From Neolewinella persica DSM 23188 (lineage in GTDB: Bacteria > Bacteroidota > Bacteroidia > Chitinophagales > Saprospiraceae), in assembly GCF_000373105.1 (NCBI RefSeq), contig NZ_KB890469.1:1-47590 (forward strand): a DNA stretch of 47,590 bases. The letters are read 5' to 3'. Position numbers and translations under genes: made by a program. Below are positions 14,552-21,788 of the stretch, in pieces. Under the pieces are notes generated by a model, which was given only the letters and a program-made list of their open reading frames with translations, did no database searches and had not been told where the DNA came from. The stretch's first letter is position 1, and each line of letters begins with the position of its first letter.

Positions 14552-16099
14552 TCAAGCATTCACTTCAGCTCTCCGTGTTGATATCGCTTCCTTCAGTGTC
14601 TCTTCCACTCCCAGAAAGCGGAAGTAGGGTAGAATTCGCTCTATATTATCGAGTGTCGGACGGTCCTCGGCAGTTTTAATGGAGCGAAGGAAAAAGGCTT
14701 CTTGCTGCGCACCCAAAGCAGGTTGTCGGGCAGCTTTCTTCAGGGCTGCCACGTTCATCAACCGATACCGGGAATGGAGACTGTGCCGGACCAGGATATC
14801 GACCATGGCGGCCGGATCCGCCAGGCTATCTATTTGCTCACCGATGATGTCGATGGCCACGGTGGATATCTTGTCGAACCTGGAGTCCACCAATTCTCCC
14901 AGGCGTAACTCAATGCCTAACGGTAAAGCTGGTGGCAGGTTGGCAGATTTGACAATGGCTTTTAGTTGTAACAGAGCATTTCGCTGCAACCGGGGCTCTG
15001 TCCGTTTCAGGTAGTTTTCGATGGTCTTCAAAGCGTGTTGTTGTGAAGTTTCCACGACCAGTTTCAACCAGTTTTTTTCCAGCAGTTGTGGCCAGGTTAC
15101 CTGGGCCGTATCGGTGAAATGTTCTGATGCTACCTTTTCGTTCATATCAGCCAGGGAGATGCCTGAGCCTGGAGCCGCGAATCGGTTGATGACCCCCAAC
15201 AACAGGTCGAGGACGAAGTAGTTACCTTCCTTGTTGAACTGCTTAATCAGGTGAGCGACGGGATTTGGAACGTCATTAGCAGAAAGTAAGCGATAGACTT
15301 CGAGGGCCTGCTCCGGATGGTCTTCAAGAACCTGCAGAGTAAGGTTTACCACGTCGTCTCCCCGATATTTAAGCAGCATTTCCAGGTAGAGTTCCAGCAG
15401 GTCCCGATGGCCGGATAAGGAAGGGTACAGTGCCAGGAAGCGTTGTTTACTAGCCTCGTCGTGGTAGGTTGACAGCCCCTTCAGTAGCCCTTTTGCTGCA
15501 ATATGGCGACCAGGCAATTCTAGTTGGGAGAATACGTACTCGCGAGCGGAATCGGTGTGCAGGTTTCCAAGTAATTCGAAGGCAGGCAGTAGCGTTTCTC
15601 CGTCCAATAAAGGTATAAGGGCTTGCAACCAGGGTTCGAGCACCGTAGCATTGTCCGGGCCAAAATGCTTATCCGCAATAGTTTTTCGGGCCAGGAGAGT
15701 TAGTTCGTTTTTCGGGTTTTGGGCCAGCAGGAGCAATAGTTTTTGCTCGTTAGTATTTCGCTTCTGCCAGAATTCAGCCCGCAGCCGCCACGGAGGTAAA
15801 GGCCCTTCTTCGTTCAGCGCCCCGGGGCGATGAAGGGAAAAAGCTTCCTGCAGATTCTGATAGCCGGGAAATTTTTTTCGCTTCCAGACGATGAATTCAA
15901 GCGGATAACGGAGATAGTTTGTCAGGTCTTCAAAATAGTTGCGTACGGCTTCCCAGTTGTCACCATGGGTGAGCCTGAAAACTGTTTCAGGTAATTTGGC
16001 TGCGGCGGATTCCACGTTCACGATCTCCCCTCGTTCGGTGAAGGTGACCAGGAACCCGGCGGGGCCGTAGGGAGTGGTTAAGTGGATGGTGGAAGTCAT
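14552..16099 (-). CDS. HEAT-repeat-like cytoplasmic protein
   Basis: 515 residues with no signal peptide. An N-terminal beta-rich part (TIHLTTPYGPAGFLVTFTERGEI) is followed by helical pairs from about residue 100 to the end, for example LLAQNPKNELTLLARKTIAD, LLPAFELLGNLHTDSAREYVFSQL and VDILVRHSLHSRYRLMNVAALKKAA. This periodicity resembles HEAT/Armadillo-type repeats, so a scaffold or adaptor role is plausible, but I recognise no specific family. The ATG is immediately preceded by a TTGCAGG/TTTCAGG array, and the stop is immediately followed by an inverted repeat. Confidence 0.6.
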   Translation of the reverse strand: MTSTIHLTTPYGPAGFLVTFTERGEIVNVESAAAKLPETVFRLTHGDNWEAVRNYFEDLTNYLRYPLEFIVWKRKKFPGYQNLQEAFSLHRPGALNEEGPLPPWRLRAEFWQKRNTNEQKLLLLLAQNPKNELTLLARKTIADKHFGPDNATVLEPWLQALIPLLDGETLLPAFELLGNLHTDSAREYVFSQLELPGRHIAAKGLLKGLSTYHDEASKQRFLALYPSLSGHRDLLELYLEMLLKYRGDDVVNLTLQVLEDHPEQALEVYRLLSANDVPNPVAHLIKQFNKEGNYFVLDLLLGVINRFAAPGSGISLADMNEKVASEHFTDTAQVTWPQLLEKNWLKLVVETSQQHALKTIENYLKRTEPRLQRNALLQLKAIVKSANLPPALPLGIELRLGELVDSRFDKISTVAIDIIGEQIDSLADPAAMVDILVRHSLHSRYRLMNVAALKKAARQPALGAQQEAFFLRSIKTAEDRPTLDNIERILPYFRFLGVEETLKEAISTRRAEVNA

Positions 16100-16100
16100 T

Positions 16101-16211
16101 AGGTTTCAGGTTGCAAGTTTCAGGTTGCAAGTTTCAGGTTGCAGGTTTCAGGTTGCAGGTTGCAAAGGGATGACGGTACATGCAACCTGCAACTTGCAAC
16201 TTGCAACCTGC
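16101..16211. repeat. Heptamer inverted array filling the spacer between Nudix and HEAT-like genes
   Basis: The complete 112-bp spacer consists of alternating TTTCAGG/TTGCAAG/TTGCAGG units on one side and TGCAACC/TTGCAAC units on the other. 16152-16164 and 16181-16193 pair perfectly (13 bp) with imperfect extensions. It touches the Nudix stop (16212-16214) and lies one base from the HEAT-like ATG. Confidence 0.9.
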
Positions 16212-16931
16212 CTACTTACGTTTCCCTTCTTTCAATTCAAAGTTGAACCCATCTTCTTCCAGTTCCCGGTACCTTCCCTCATCAAAGCTGTAAAGCTTGG
16301 CGGGCCGGTGGGCTACACCTTTTTGGGAGCGGCCGAGGTCTTTAAGCAAATTCATGGAAAGGATCTTTTTACGGAAATTCCGTTTTTCAAGGTCCAGTTC
16401 CCAGATGGCTTCGTATAGGTGCTGCAGGTCCGTAAGGGTGAATGCCGGAGGTAATAGTTCGAAACCGATGGGGCGACTGCGGATGCTTCGCTTGAGGCGA
16501 TGGAAAGCTACCTGGACAATCTCTTCGTGATCGAAGGCCAGGCTCTCGATATCACTTACGCTGTGCCAGGCGACTTCCTGCGCCACGCCGGCAGCGTGGA
16601 GCTCAAAATCTTCCACCTTTACCAGGCTATAGTAAGCGATGGTAATAACGCGGCCGAAATCATGCCGGCCGGGGGTGCCAAAGGCTTTTACCTGTTCGAG
16701 GTATACGTCCTTCAAGCCGGTAACTTCTCTTAAGACACGCTGCGCTGCGGCATCGAGATCTTCGCCTTCCCGAACGAAATATCCGGGCAGACCCCAGTAA
16801 TTGTCAAACGGTGCTTCGTTACGCCGGATGAGGAGGATTTTTAACTGACCATTGTCAAAACCAAAAATTACGTTGTCAACAGTGAAAGCAGACTTAAAGT
16901 ATGCGTCAAAGCTTTTTTGCGGTTGGGCCAA
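16212..16931 (-). CDS. Nudix-domain protein with C-terminal winged helix (NrtR-like)
   Basis: 239 residues. The N-terminal 140 residues form a Nudix hydrolase fold (VIFGFDNGQLKILLIRRNEAPFDNYWGLPGYFVREGEDLDAAAQRVLREVTGL). The C-terminal part (LPPAFTLTDLQHLYEAIWELDLEKRNFRKKIL) matches the winged-helix region of NrtR-type regulators of NAD or sugar metabolism. The Nudix box is degenerate: the REUxEE core reads RVLREV, so catalytic glutamates are missing, as expected for a pure ligand-sensing regulator. The start is a TTG (16931), preceded in frame by a stop 15 nt upstream. It is divergent from the DUF4112 gene, so the 126-bp gap may hold its operator, but I could not define one. Confidence 0.8.
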   Translation of the reverse strand: MAQPQKSFDAYFKSAFTVDNVIFGFDNGQLKILLIRRNEAPFDNYWGLPGYFVREGEDLDAAAQRVLREVTGLKDVYLEQVKAFGTPGRHDFGRVITIAYYSLVKVEDFELHAAGVAQEVAWHSVSDIESLAFDHEEIVQVAFHRLKRSIRSRPIGFELLPPAFTLTDLQHLYEAIWELDLEKRNFRKKILSMNLLKDLGRSQKGVAHRPAKLYSFDEGRYRELEEDGFNFELKEGKRK

Positions 16932-17057
16932 AATGGAATAAACTTACGTGTGGGGGTAAAGATAGTGTGAAGTGTACAATAACCAGTGGTTTAATACTTC
17001 CCTTCGGGAACATTCAGCCTGGCTGTTACCTTTACCCGTTAATAACCAACTTTCCTG

Positions 17058-17555
17058 ATGAACCAACCCGGCCCAAATTCTAACGCTCCCATTCTTACTG
17101 AAAGTCAGCGAGCGGTACCTCAATTAAAGTGGATAGACGGTTTTAGCCGCCTGCTGGACACTAAATTCAGAATACCGGGTACAGACATAAGGTTTGGCGC
17201 TGATTTCCTGCTTGGGCTCGTACCCGGTGCCGGAGATATGGTGTCGTTGGCCATGTCTGGCGTCCTGGTGGCAACAATGGCCAAAAACGGTGCCAGCGGT
17301 ATGCTGGCCGCTAAGATGCTCTTCAACGTAGCTTTGGACGCCCTGGTGGGGTCCATTCCTATATTAGGTAACATCTTCGATCTCTTCTACAAGGCAAACT
17401 ACCGGAACGCTGTTTTAATGCGGGAATATTATGATGAGGGCGAACACCAGGGAAGCGTTTGGCCCGTCGTCATCGGCGTATTGATCGGGCTAGTGATTAT
17501 CTTCGGATTATTGATCTGGGCACTCGCAGCAATGGTCGGCTGGGTGTTAAGTTAA
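17058..17555 (+). CDS. DUF4112 membrane protein
   Basis: 165 residues. The central motif LLDTKFRIPGTDIRFGADFLLGLVPGAGDMVSLAMSG and the following NVALDALVGSIPILGNIFDLFYKANYRN are the DUF4112 hallmarks. A hydrophobic C-terminal segment (VVIGVLIGLVIIFGLLIWALAAMVGWVLS) is a clear membrane helix. The family's function is not known. It is divergent from the Nudix regulator, which raises the possibility of control by it (inference). Confidence 0.85.
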   Translation: MNQPGPNSNAPILTESQRAVPQLKWIDGFSRLLDTKFRIPGTDIRFGADFLLGLVPGAGDMVSLAMSGVLVATMAKNGASGMLAAKMLFNVALDALVGSIPILGNIFDLFYKANYRNAVLMREYYDEGEHQGSVWPVVIGVLIGLVIIFGLLIWALAAMVGWVLS

Positions 17556-17713
17556 GTGTGGAATACACCCAGTTCGTTAAAATAAGCATCTGGTATACGG
17601 GACGGTAAAAGCTGAACGCTAATATCAAATACCCAATTTAGCAGATTATTCAGGCGGTTGCTTGCAACTTGGACTGTACACTACGATATTGTGAGTACCT
17701 AAACACACCCAGT

Positions 17714-19501
17714 ATGAAATACCTTTTTACCCTCTTGGCCATATTGGCCATTACTCTTTCTGTCTCCGGCCAAAAGGAGACAATCAACCTGGAAGCTTCC
17801 ATCTATTTTGCTTCGGCGAGCCACCAGCCGGCCGAAGTGGAGATGAATAAGCTGGCGGAGTTTGCCGATAAGCTTACGAGCTATGCCGATTACACACTGA
17901 AGATCGAGGCCTTTACCGATGAGCAGGGAACAGATGATTATAATGCTGCCCTGGCCCTCCGTAGAGCAGATGCCATTGCTAAAGCCCTGGCCCTCCGCGC
18001 CGTCGTCGCTACGACCACCAAAGTGATTACTTACGGAGAGGAACTGGCCCGGACGAATACCACCGATGATGCCGAGAGGCGCATGGACCGACGGGTAGAT
18101 CTTGTAGCTACGGTTGTTCGTTGGACTGATGCCGCTGCCGCCATCCAGGCGGCCCGTGCAGGCCAGCTGCAAAGCCTTACGATTGGTGATCCAACCGTAC
18201 GCCAGACGATCTCCGGCAGGAATGGTGGTGTGTTTATGATCGAGGGCAATAGCTTTGTTCGGGCAGACGGAACTCCCGCAGAAGGAGCCGTATCGGTGGA
18301 ACTCGTTGAGGCCTATGACCTGTCGGACATGATCTTAGCGGGCCTGACCACTACCTCCGCCGGCAAACGATTGGCCACCGGTGGAATGGTCAACATCACC
18401 GCGACCGATGCCACCGGAGCGGCTCTACAACTGAGGGATGGAATCGCACTTACTGCTTCTATCCCAACGGATGACTTTAACGAGCGAATGCGGATTTTCT
18501 CCGGTGCGGAACATAATGAAAGTGGCGCGCCTACGGACTGGGCGCTGACCGAAACCGGTGTTGCTCCCACCGCAGAAGCCTTTTTCGTCGTGGATAATGC
18601 TCTATTGGACATCGATGTCTTTCGGGTCTCTGCCGAGAGGGCCGTTGGCCAGCGTCTGGCGGTTTGGAGAAGGACTAACCCTGAACCTAAGAAGCCGAAG
18701 CTTTTACGCCCTAAAAGCACGAATAAGCCACCGGTAAAGGTAAATGTTGAAAAAATCGCTTACGAGCCAAAGGGCCTGAAGAAAATCTTCATGTCAAAGC
18801 AAAAGCGGGCAGAAGAAACTGCTAAAAAGAGAGCAATAGCGGAAAGAACTTACCAACGGCGGCAAGCGCGCTATGAGGAAAACCTCGAATATGAGCGGAC
18901 TCGCCCCGCACGCAACCAGGAAATACAAGAAAATTATGAAAAAGAGCTTGCTACCTGGGAAATTGCCTTCGAGGCAGCTAAAAACGGCTATACAGAGGAG
19001 GCGACTCAGATTCTTTCAGCTGAGGCAAAAAAGCGTCGGGAAGCCTACCTGGCAGCCCGCGAAGCCCGGATTGCCGCCTTGGGCGATGAACTGGCTGGAA
19101 TGGAGGACCTCTCCGGCCGTAGCGGCGACGTTAGCCGGTATTTCTTTAGCGTAGCCCGCCTTGGCTGGACCAACGTCGATATTTACACCTCAGATGAAGA
19201 CCCGATCCAGGTACTGGCCTCGTTGCCGAACAGCACTGAAAGGGCGACCGTCGTCATGGTCCCGACCGATCGCCGAAGTGTGATCGCTTATAACCCTGAC
19301 GGCGAGGGCAACTGGAAACGAGGCGGTATTCCGCGGGGCGTTGCCTACCATGTTGTTGCCTACCAGGTATTGAACGGACAGCTGATGATGGCGCATCGGT
19401 TTGTTGATGCTGCCGACGATAAGACAGTGGAGACGCTCAGTTTCGAACCAGTCGCGGTTACGGAGTTGAAGGATAAGCTGGCGGGGATTTTGGGGAGCTG
19501 A
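17714..19501 (+). CDS. Secreted protein with N-terminal OmpA-like domain and coiled coil
   Basis: About 595 residues from the ATG at 17714, chosen because it opens a signal peptide (MKYLFTLLAILAITLSVSGQ). Residues about 25-135 are OmpA-C-like: IYFASASHQPAE, LKIEAFTDEQGTDDYNAALALRRADAIAKAL and RRMDRRVDLV, a peptidoglycan-binding fold. It is unusual for this domain to be N-terminal. A beta-rich middle follows (GNSFVRADGTPAEGAVSVELVEAYD). Then a highly charged stretch of about 110 residues (KKIFMSKQKRAEETAKKRAI and onward) is probably a coiled coil. A beta-rich C-terminal domain follows. A cell-wall-linked envelope role is inferred. Confidence 0.7.
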   Translation: MKYLFTLLAILAITLSVSGQKETINLEASIYFASASHQPAEVEMNKLAEFADKLTSYADYTLKIEAFTDEQGTDDYNAALALRRADAIAKALALRAVVATTTKVITYGEELARTNTTDDAERRMDRRVDLVATVVRWTDAAAAIQAARAGQLQSLTIGDPTVRQTISGRNGGVFMIEGNSFVRADGTPAEGAVSVELVEAYDLSDMILAGLTTTSAGKRLATGGMVNITATDATGAALQLRDGIALTASIPTDDFNERMRIFSGAEHNESGAPTDWALTETGVAPTAEAFFVVDNALLDIDVFRVSAERAVGQRLAVWRRTNPEPKKPKLLRPKSTNKPPVKVNVEKIAYEPKGLKKIFMSKQKRAEETAKKRAIAERTYQRRQARYEENLEYERTRPARNQEIQENYEKELATWEIAFEAAKNGYTEEATQILSAEAKKRREAYLAAREARIAALGDELAGMEDLSGRSGDVSRYFFSVARLGWTNVDIYTSDEDPIQVLASLPNSTERATVVMVPTDRRSVIAYNPDGEGNWKRGGIPRGVAYHVVAYQVLNGQLMMAHRFVDAADDKTVETLSFEPVAVTELKDKLAGILGS

Positions 19502-19504
19502 GTT

Positions 19505-19582
19505 AGTTCATAGTTTAGTAGTTCATAGTAGATAGCCTGCGGTCAGTCCTGCTACCCACTATGAACTACTAAACTATGCACT
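19505..19582 (+). repeat. Inverted repeat after the OmpA-like gene
   Basis: Two 25-nt arms (19505-19529 and 19558-19582) pair at 24 of 25 positions around a 28-nt loop. The arms are built from AGTTCATAGT-like units. The repeat starts 3 nt after the stop codon, and dispersed motif copy 7 follows 6 nt later. Confidence 0.9.
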
Positions 19583-19588
19583 AAATAA

Positions 19589-19607
19589 GGCGCGGCCGCA
19601 GGTGCAA
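19589..19607 (+). repeat. Dispersed motif, copy 7
   Basis: Exact GGCGCGGCCGCAGGTGCAA followed by an A-run, immediately behind the inverted repeat. Confidence 0.9.
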
Positions 19608-19718
19608 AAAAAGTTAAAAGAGCGGGGTAACGGTGTCCTTCACCTCTGAGGAAGATCGGACGCAGCGCTTTACAAGCGTAAGGGCTAAACCCTGTTGTAC
19701 TTGAAGTGTTTTCAGTAA

Positions 19719-19800
19719 ATGCAACCCCTGCAACCCCTGCAACCCCTGCAACCCCTGCAACCAGAGCGAAGCGACCCTGCGACTGGAGCGAAGCGACTTT
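19719..19800. repeat. Repeat array inside the msrA 5' end
   Basis: CAACCCCTG units followed by two GAGCGAAGCGAC units. On the reverse strand this reads as the TTGCAGG-plus-GTCGCTTCGCTC family seen at 13056 and 47506. Confidence 0.85.
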
Positions 19801-20285
19801 TGCAACGCATCGCCCTGGGTGGCGGCTGCCATTGGTGTACCGAAGGCGTCTTTGTTTCCCTGCGCGGCGTAGCCCGCGTGGAGCAGGGGTGGGTGGCCTC
19901 CACGCCACCGCATGATGCTTTCTCCGAAGCCGTCATCGTTCATTATGACCCGGCGGTCATCTCCGCTGAAGACCTCATCGCCGTCCATCTGGAAACCCAC
20001 GCGGCCACAAAAGCGCATGGACTACGCCACCGCTATCGGTCGGCGATCTACGCTTTCTCTCCGGAAGACGAAAGACGGTTCTCGACCATTCTCGCCAATC
20101 AGGCGAAGGACTTCACCGACGCACTCATAACCCAGGTGTTCCCTTTTGTTGATTTCAAGCCCTCCCTACCCGGGCACCAGGACTATTACCGGACGGACCC
20201 GGAACGGCCGTTTTGTGTGCGGTTTATTGCGCCTAAGTTGGAGATGCTGCGGGAGCGGCGGCCGGGGCTGTTACAGGAGCAATAG
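19719..20285 (+). CDS. msrA: Peptide methionine sulfoxide reductase MsrA with repeat-coded N-terminus
   Basis: 188 residues. The core begins RIALGGGCHWCTEGVFVSLRGVARVEQGW, with the catalytic Cys in GCHWC (GCFWC in most MsrA). It continues with VIVHYDP, DLIAVHLETHAATKAHGLRHRYRSAIY, QVFPFVDF and HQDYY, all typical of MsrA, which reduces the S-epimer of oxidised methionine. The first 27 residues are unlike any MsrA: MQPLQPLQPLQPLQP is coded by 9-bp CAACCCCTG-type units, and ERSDPATGAKR by GAGCGAAGCGAC hairpin units. An alternative TTG at 19800 would start directly at QRIALGGG and may be the native start. No signal peptide is present, so it is cytoplasmic. Confidence 0.85.
   Translation: MQPLQPLQPLQPLQPERSDPATGAKRLLQRIALGGGCHWCTEGVFVSLRGVARVEQGWVASTPPHDAFSEAVIVHYDPAVISAEDLIAVHLETHAATKAHGLRHRYRSAIYAFSPEDERRFSTILANQAKDFTDALITQVFPFVDFKPSLPGHQDYYRTDPERPFCVRFIAPKLEMLRERRPGLLQEQ
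20231..20272 (+). repeat. Direct repeat, left copy (3' end of msrA)
   Basis: 42 bp matching 21645-21686 at 38 positions. This copy codes the last MsrA residues. Confidence 0.85.
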
Positions 20286-20466
20286 TAATAAGCTAAATTC
20301 AATAAACAGGAGCTGCTTTTCTTGATTACAGCCATATTACGGAGCCTGGTAGCTTACGTATATTACAATACATGGAAATAAAACGTATATTTATTACAAA
20401 TAAGGTTGTATCGCCTTAGTAAACACCAAATTACTCACACACATACCCATTTAAATAGACGCCATT

Positions 20467-21534
20467 ATGAGATTTGTTTTTACGTTGGCTGCAGCCCTGC
20501 TGTTGGCCCTACCTTTTACGGCCCAAACCGAGAACCTGGTTCTTAATGCCGGCTTTGAAGCTACTGAGGTAGCGAAGTCCGAACTTAGTGACCAGCAACC
20601 TATAGCAACAGCTACTAGCTGGACCTCAGCCAACGCCATGCCAGCAAGCCTGTTTACCAGCGATGGTAAGAACATCAACGATTCTTACGGGTCCGACTGG
20701 CCGTTTGCTGCACATGACGGAGACCACGTTGCCGGTATCGAAATTTACGGCAACCAGCGTGAATACGTGCAGGGAACGTTGGCCCAGCCGCTGGAAGTCG
20801 GCAAAGCCTATAGTTTCTCTTTTTACGTTCATTACCACTGTTCCGGAGCCAACGGTATTGGGATTGCTTTTCTACCATCTGCCGTACAGACGGACGATAA
20901 TGGACTTCTTTCCCTTATTCCAGTCACCTATCAGAAAGATCTCACCCGCTACGAGAAAGGTAAATGGGAGATGATTTCGGGAACCTTCGTCGCTCGTAAG
21001 CCATACCAGTCTTTCATCATTGGTAACTTCTTCTCTGATGATGACACCAAGGTCCAGGCGGATGCCTTTGACCACTTTTATGCCTACATAGACGATGTGT
21101 CCGTTCGGCCGTCAAATGGTAGTACAGAGGGAGAGACGAGCGCAGACGCCGCAGCTTGGGAAGGCAATGTGGAAAAGATGGCAGGTAAGGAACTTTCCGT
21201 CAAAGTTCCGCTAATGGAAAAACGTTCTCTCGGGGAGCTCACCTTTTCTTCCGGCAGCAGTCAGCTCAATGCGGCTTCCCGCCAGCTGCTGGATGACCTC
21301 ATCGCTCAAATGGAAAATACGCCAGCAGCGCTGATCTCCATCGCTGGCTACGCCAGCACCGATGGGCCCGCAACACGCAATCAGGCGCTTTCCGAAGACC
21401 GTGCTTTTCGGGTGTTTGATTACCTGATGGGGAAGGGTTTTGCTCCGGAGCGTTTTATCGTAAAGGGGAATGGTGAGGCTGCAGAACCTGGCCCTGAACA
21501 ACGTAAAGTGTTGATTTCCTTGGGGGCGGAGTAG
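20467..21534 (+). CDS. Secreted OmpA-family protein with N-terminal beta-sandwich
   Basis: 355 residues. The signal peptide (MRFVFTLAAALLLALPFTAQ) is followed by about 210 residues resembling a carbohydrate-binding or jelly-roll module: NLVLNAGFEATE, GDHVAGIEIYGNQREYVQGTLAQPLEVGKAYSFSFYVHY and FYAYIDDVSVRP. Residues about 255-355 form an OmpA-C domain (GELTFSSGSSQLNAASRQLLDDLI and RNQALSEDRAFRVFDYLMGKGFAPERF) that anchors to peptidoglycan. This module pairing is common in Saprospiria surface proteins. The gene is bracketed by a 42-bp imperfect direct repeat of the msrA 3' end, so the segment could be an insertion or a duplication product. Confidence 0.82.
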   Translation: MRFVFTLAAALLLALPFTAQTENLVLNAGFEATEVAKSELSDQQPIATATSWTSANAMPASLFTSDGKNINDSYGSDWPFAAHDGDHVAGIEIYGNQREYVQGTLAQPLEVGKAYSFSFYVHYHCSGANGIGIAFLPSAVQTDDNGLLSLIPVTYQKDLTRYEKGKWEMISGTFVARKPYQSFIIGNFFSDDDTKVQADAFDHFYAYIDDVSVRPSNGSTEGETSADAAAWEGNVEKMAGKELSVKVPLMEKRSLGELTFSSGSSQLNAASRQLLDDLIAQMENTPAALISIAGYASTDGPATRNQALSEDRAFRVFDYLMGKGFAPERFIVKGNGEAAEPGPEQRKVLISLGAE

Positions 21535-21644
21535 CTTCTTGATTCATTTTCGTTAAATGATGCTGCGCCAACTTGCTCTCGGGTAGGCTAAGGCTGCTTT
21601 GTCAAATTCTAAGCTGCTGGAAGTGTCTACGATGTCTTCCTGCA

Positions 21645-21686
21645 GCCTAAGTTGAAGTAGCTGCGGGAGCGGCGGCCGGGGCTCTT
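21645..21686 (+). repeat. Direct repeat, right copy (msrA 3'-end duplicate)
   Basis: 38 of 42 positions equal 20231-20272. The copy is non-coding and sits downstream of the OmpA-family gene. Confidence 0.85.
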
Positions 21687-21693
21687 GGTTTCC

Positions 21694-21780
21694 CGGCCTT
21701 CAGGCCGTGAAGGTTCACCGACCTTCAGGTCGGAAGCCTTCGGCCTAGAGGCCAAAGGCACCCCCACGGCATAAATGCCG
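21694..21780. terminator. Run of four small hairpins between convergent genes
   Basis: Consecutive stem-loops: CGGCC-TTCA-GGCCG (21694-21707), CCGACC-TTCA-GGTCGG (21718-21733), GGCC-TAGA-GGCC (21742-21753) and CGGCAT-AA-ATGCCG (21767-21780). They separate the OmpA-family gene from the SNF2 gene and probably act as a bidirectional transcription barrier. Repeated TTCA loops suggest a repeat-derived origin. Confidence 0.65.
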
Positions 21781-21788
21781 GGCAACGA

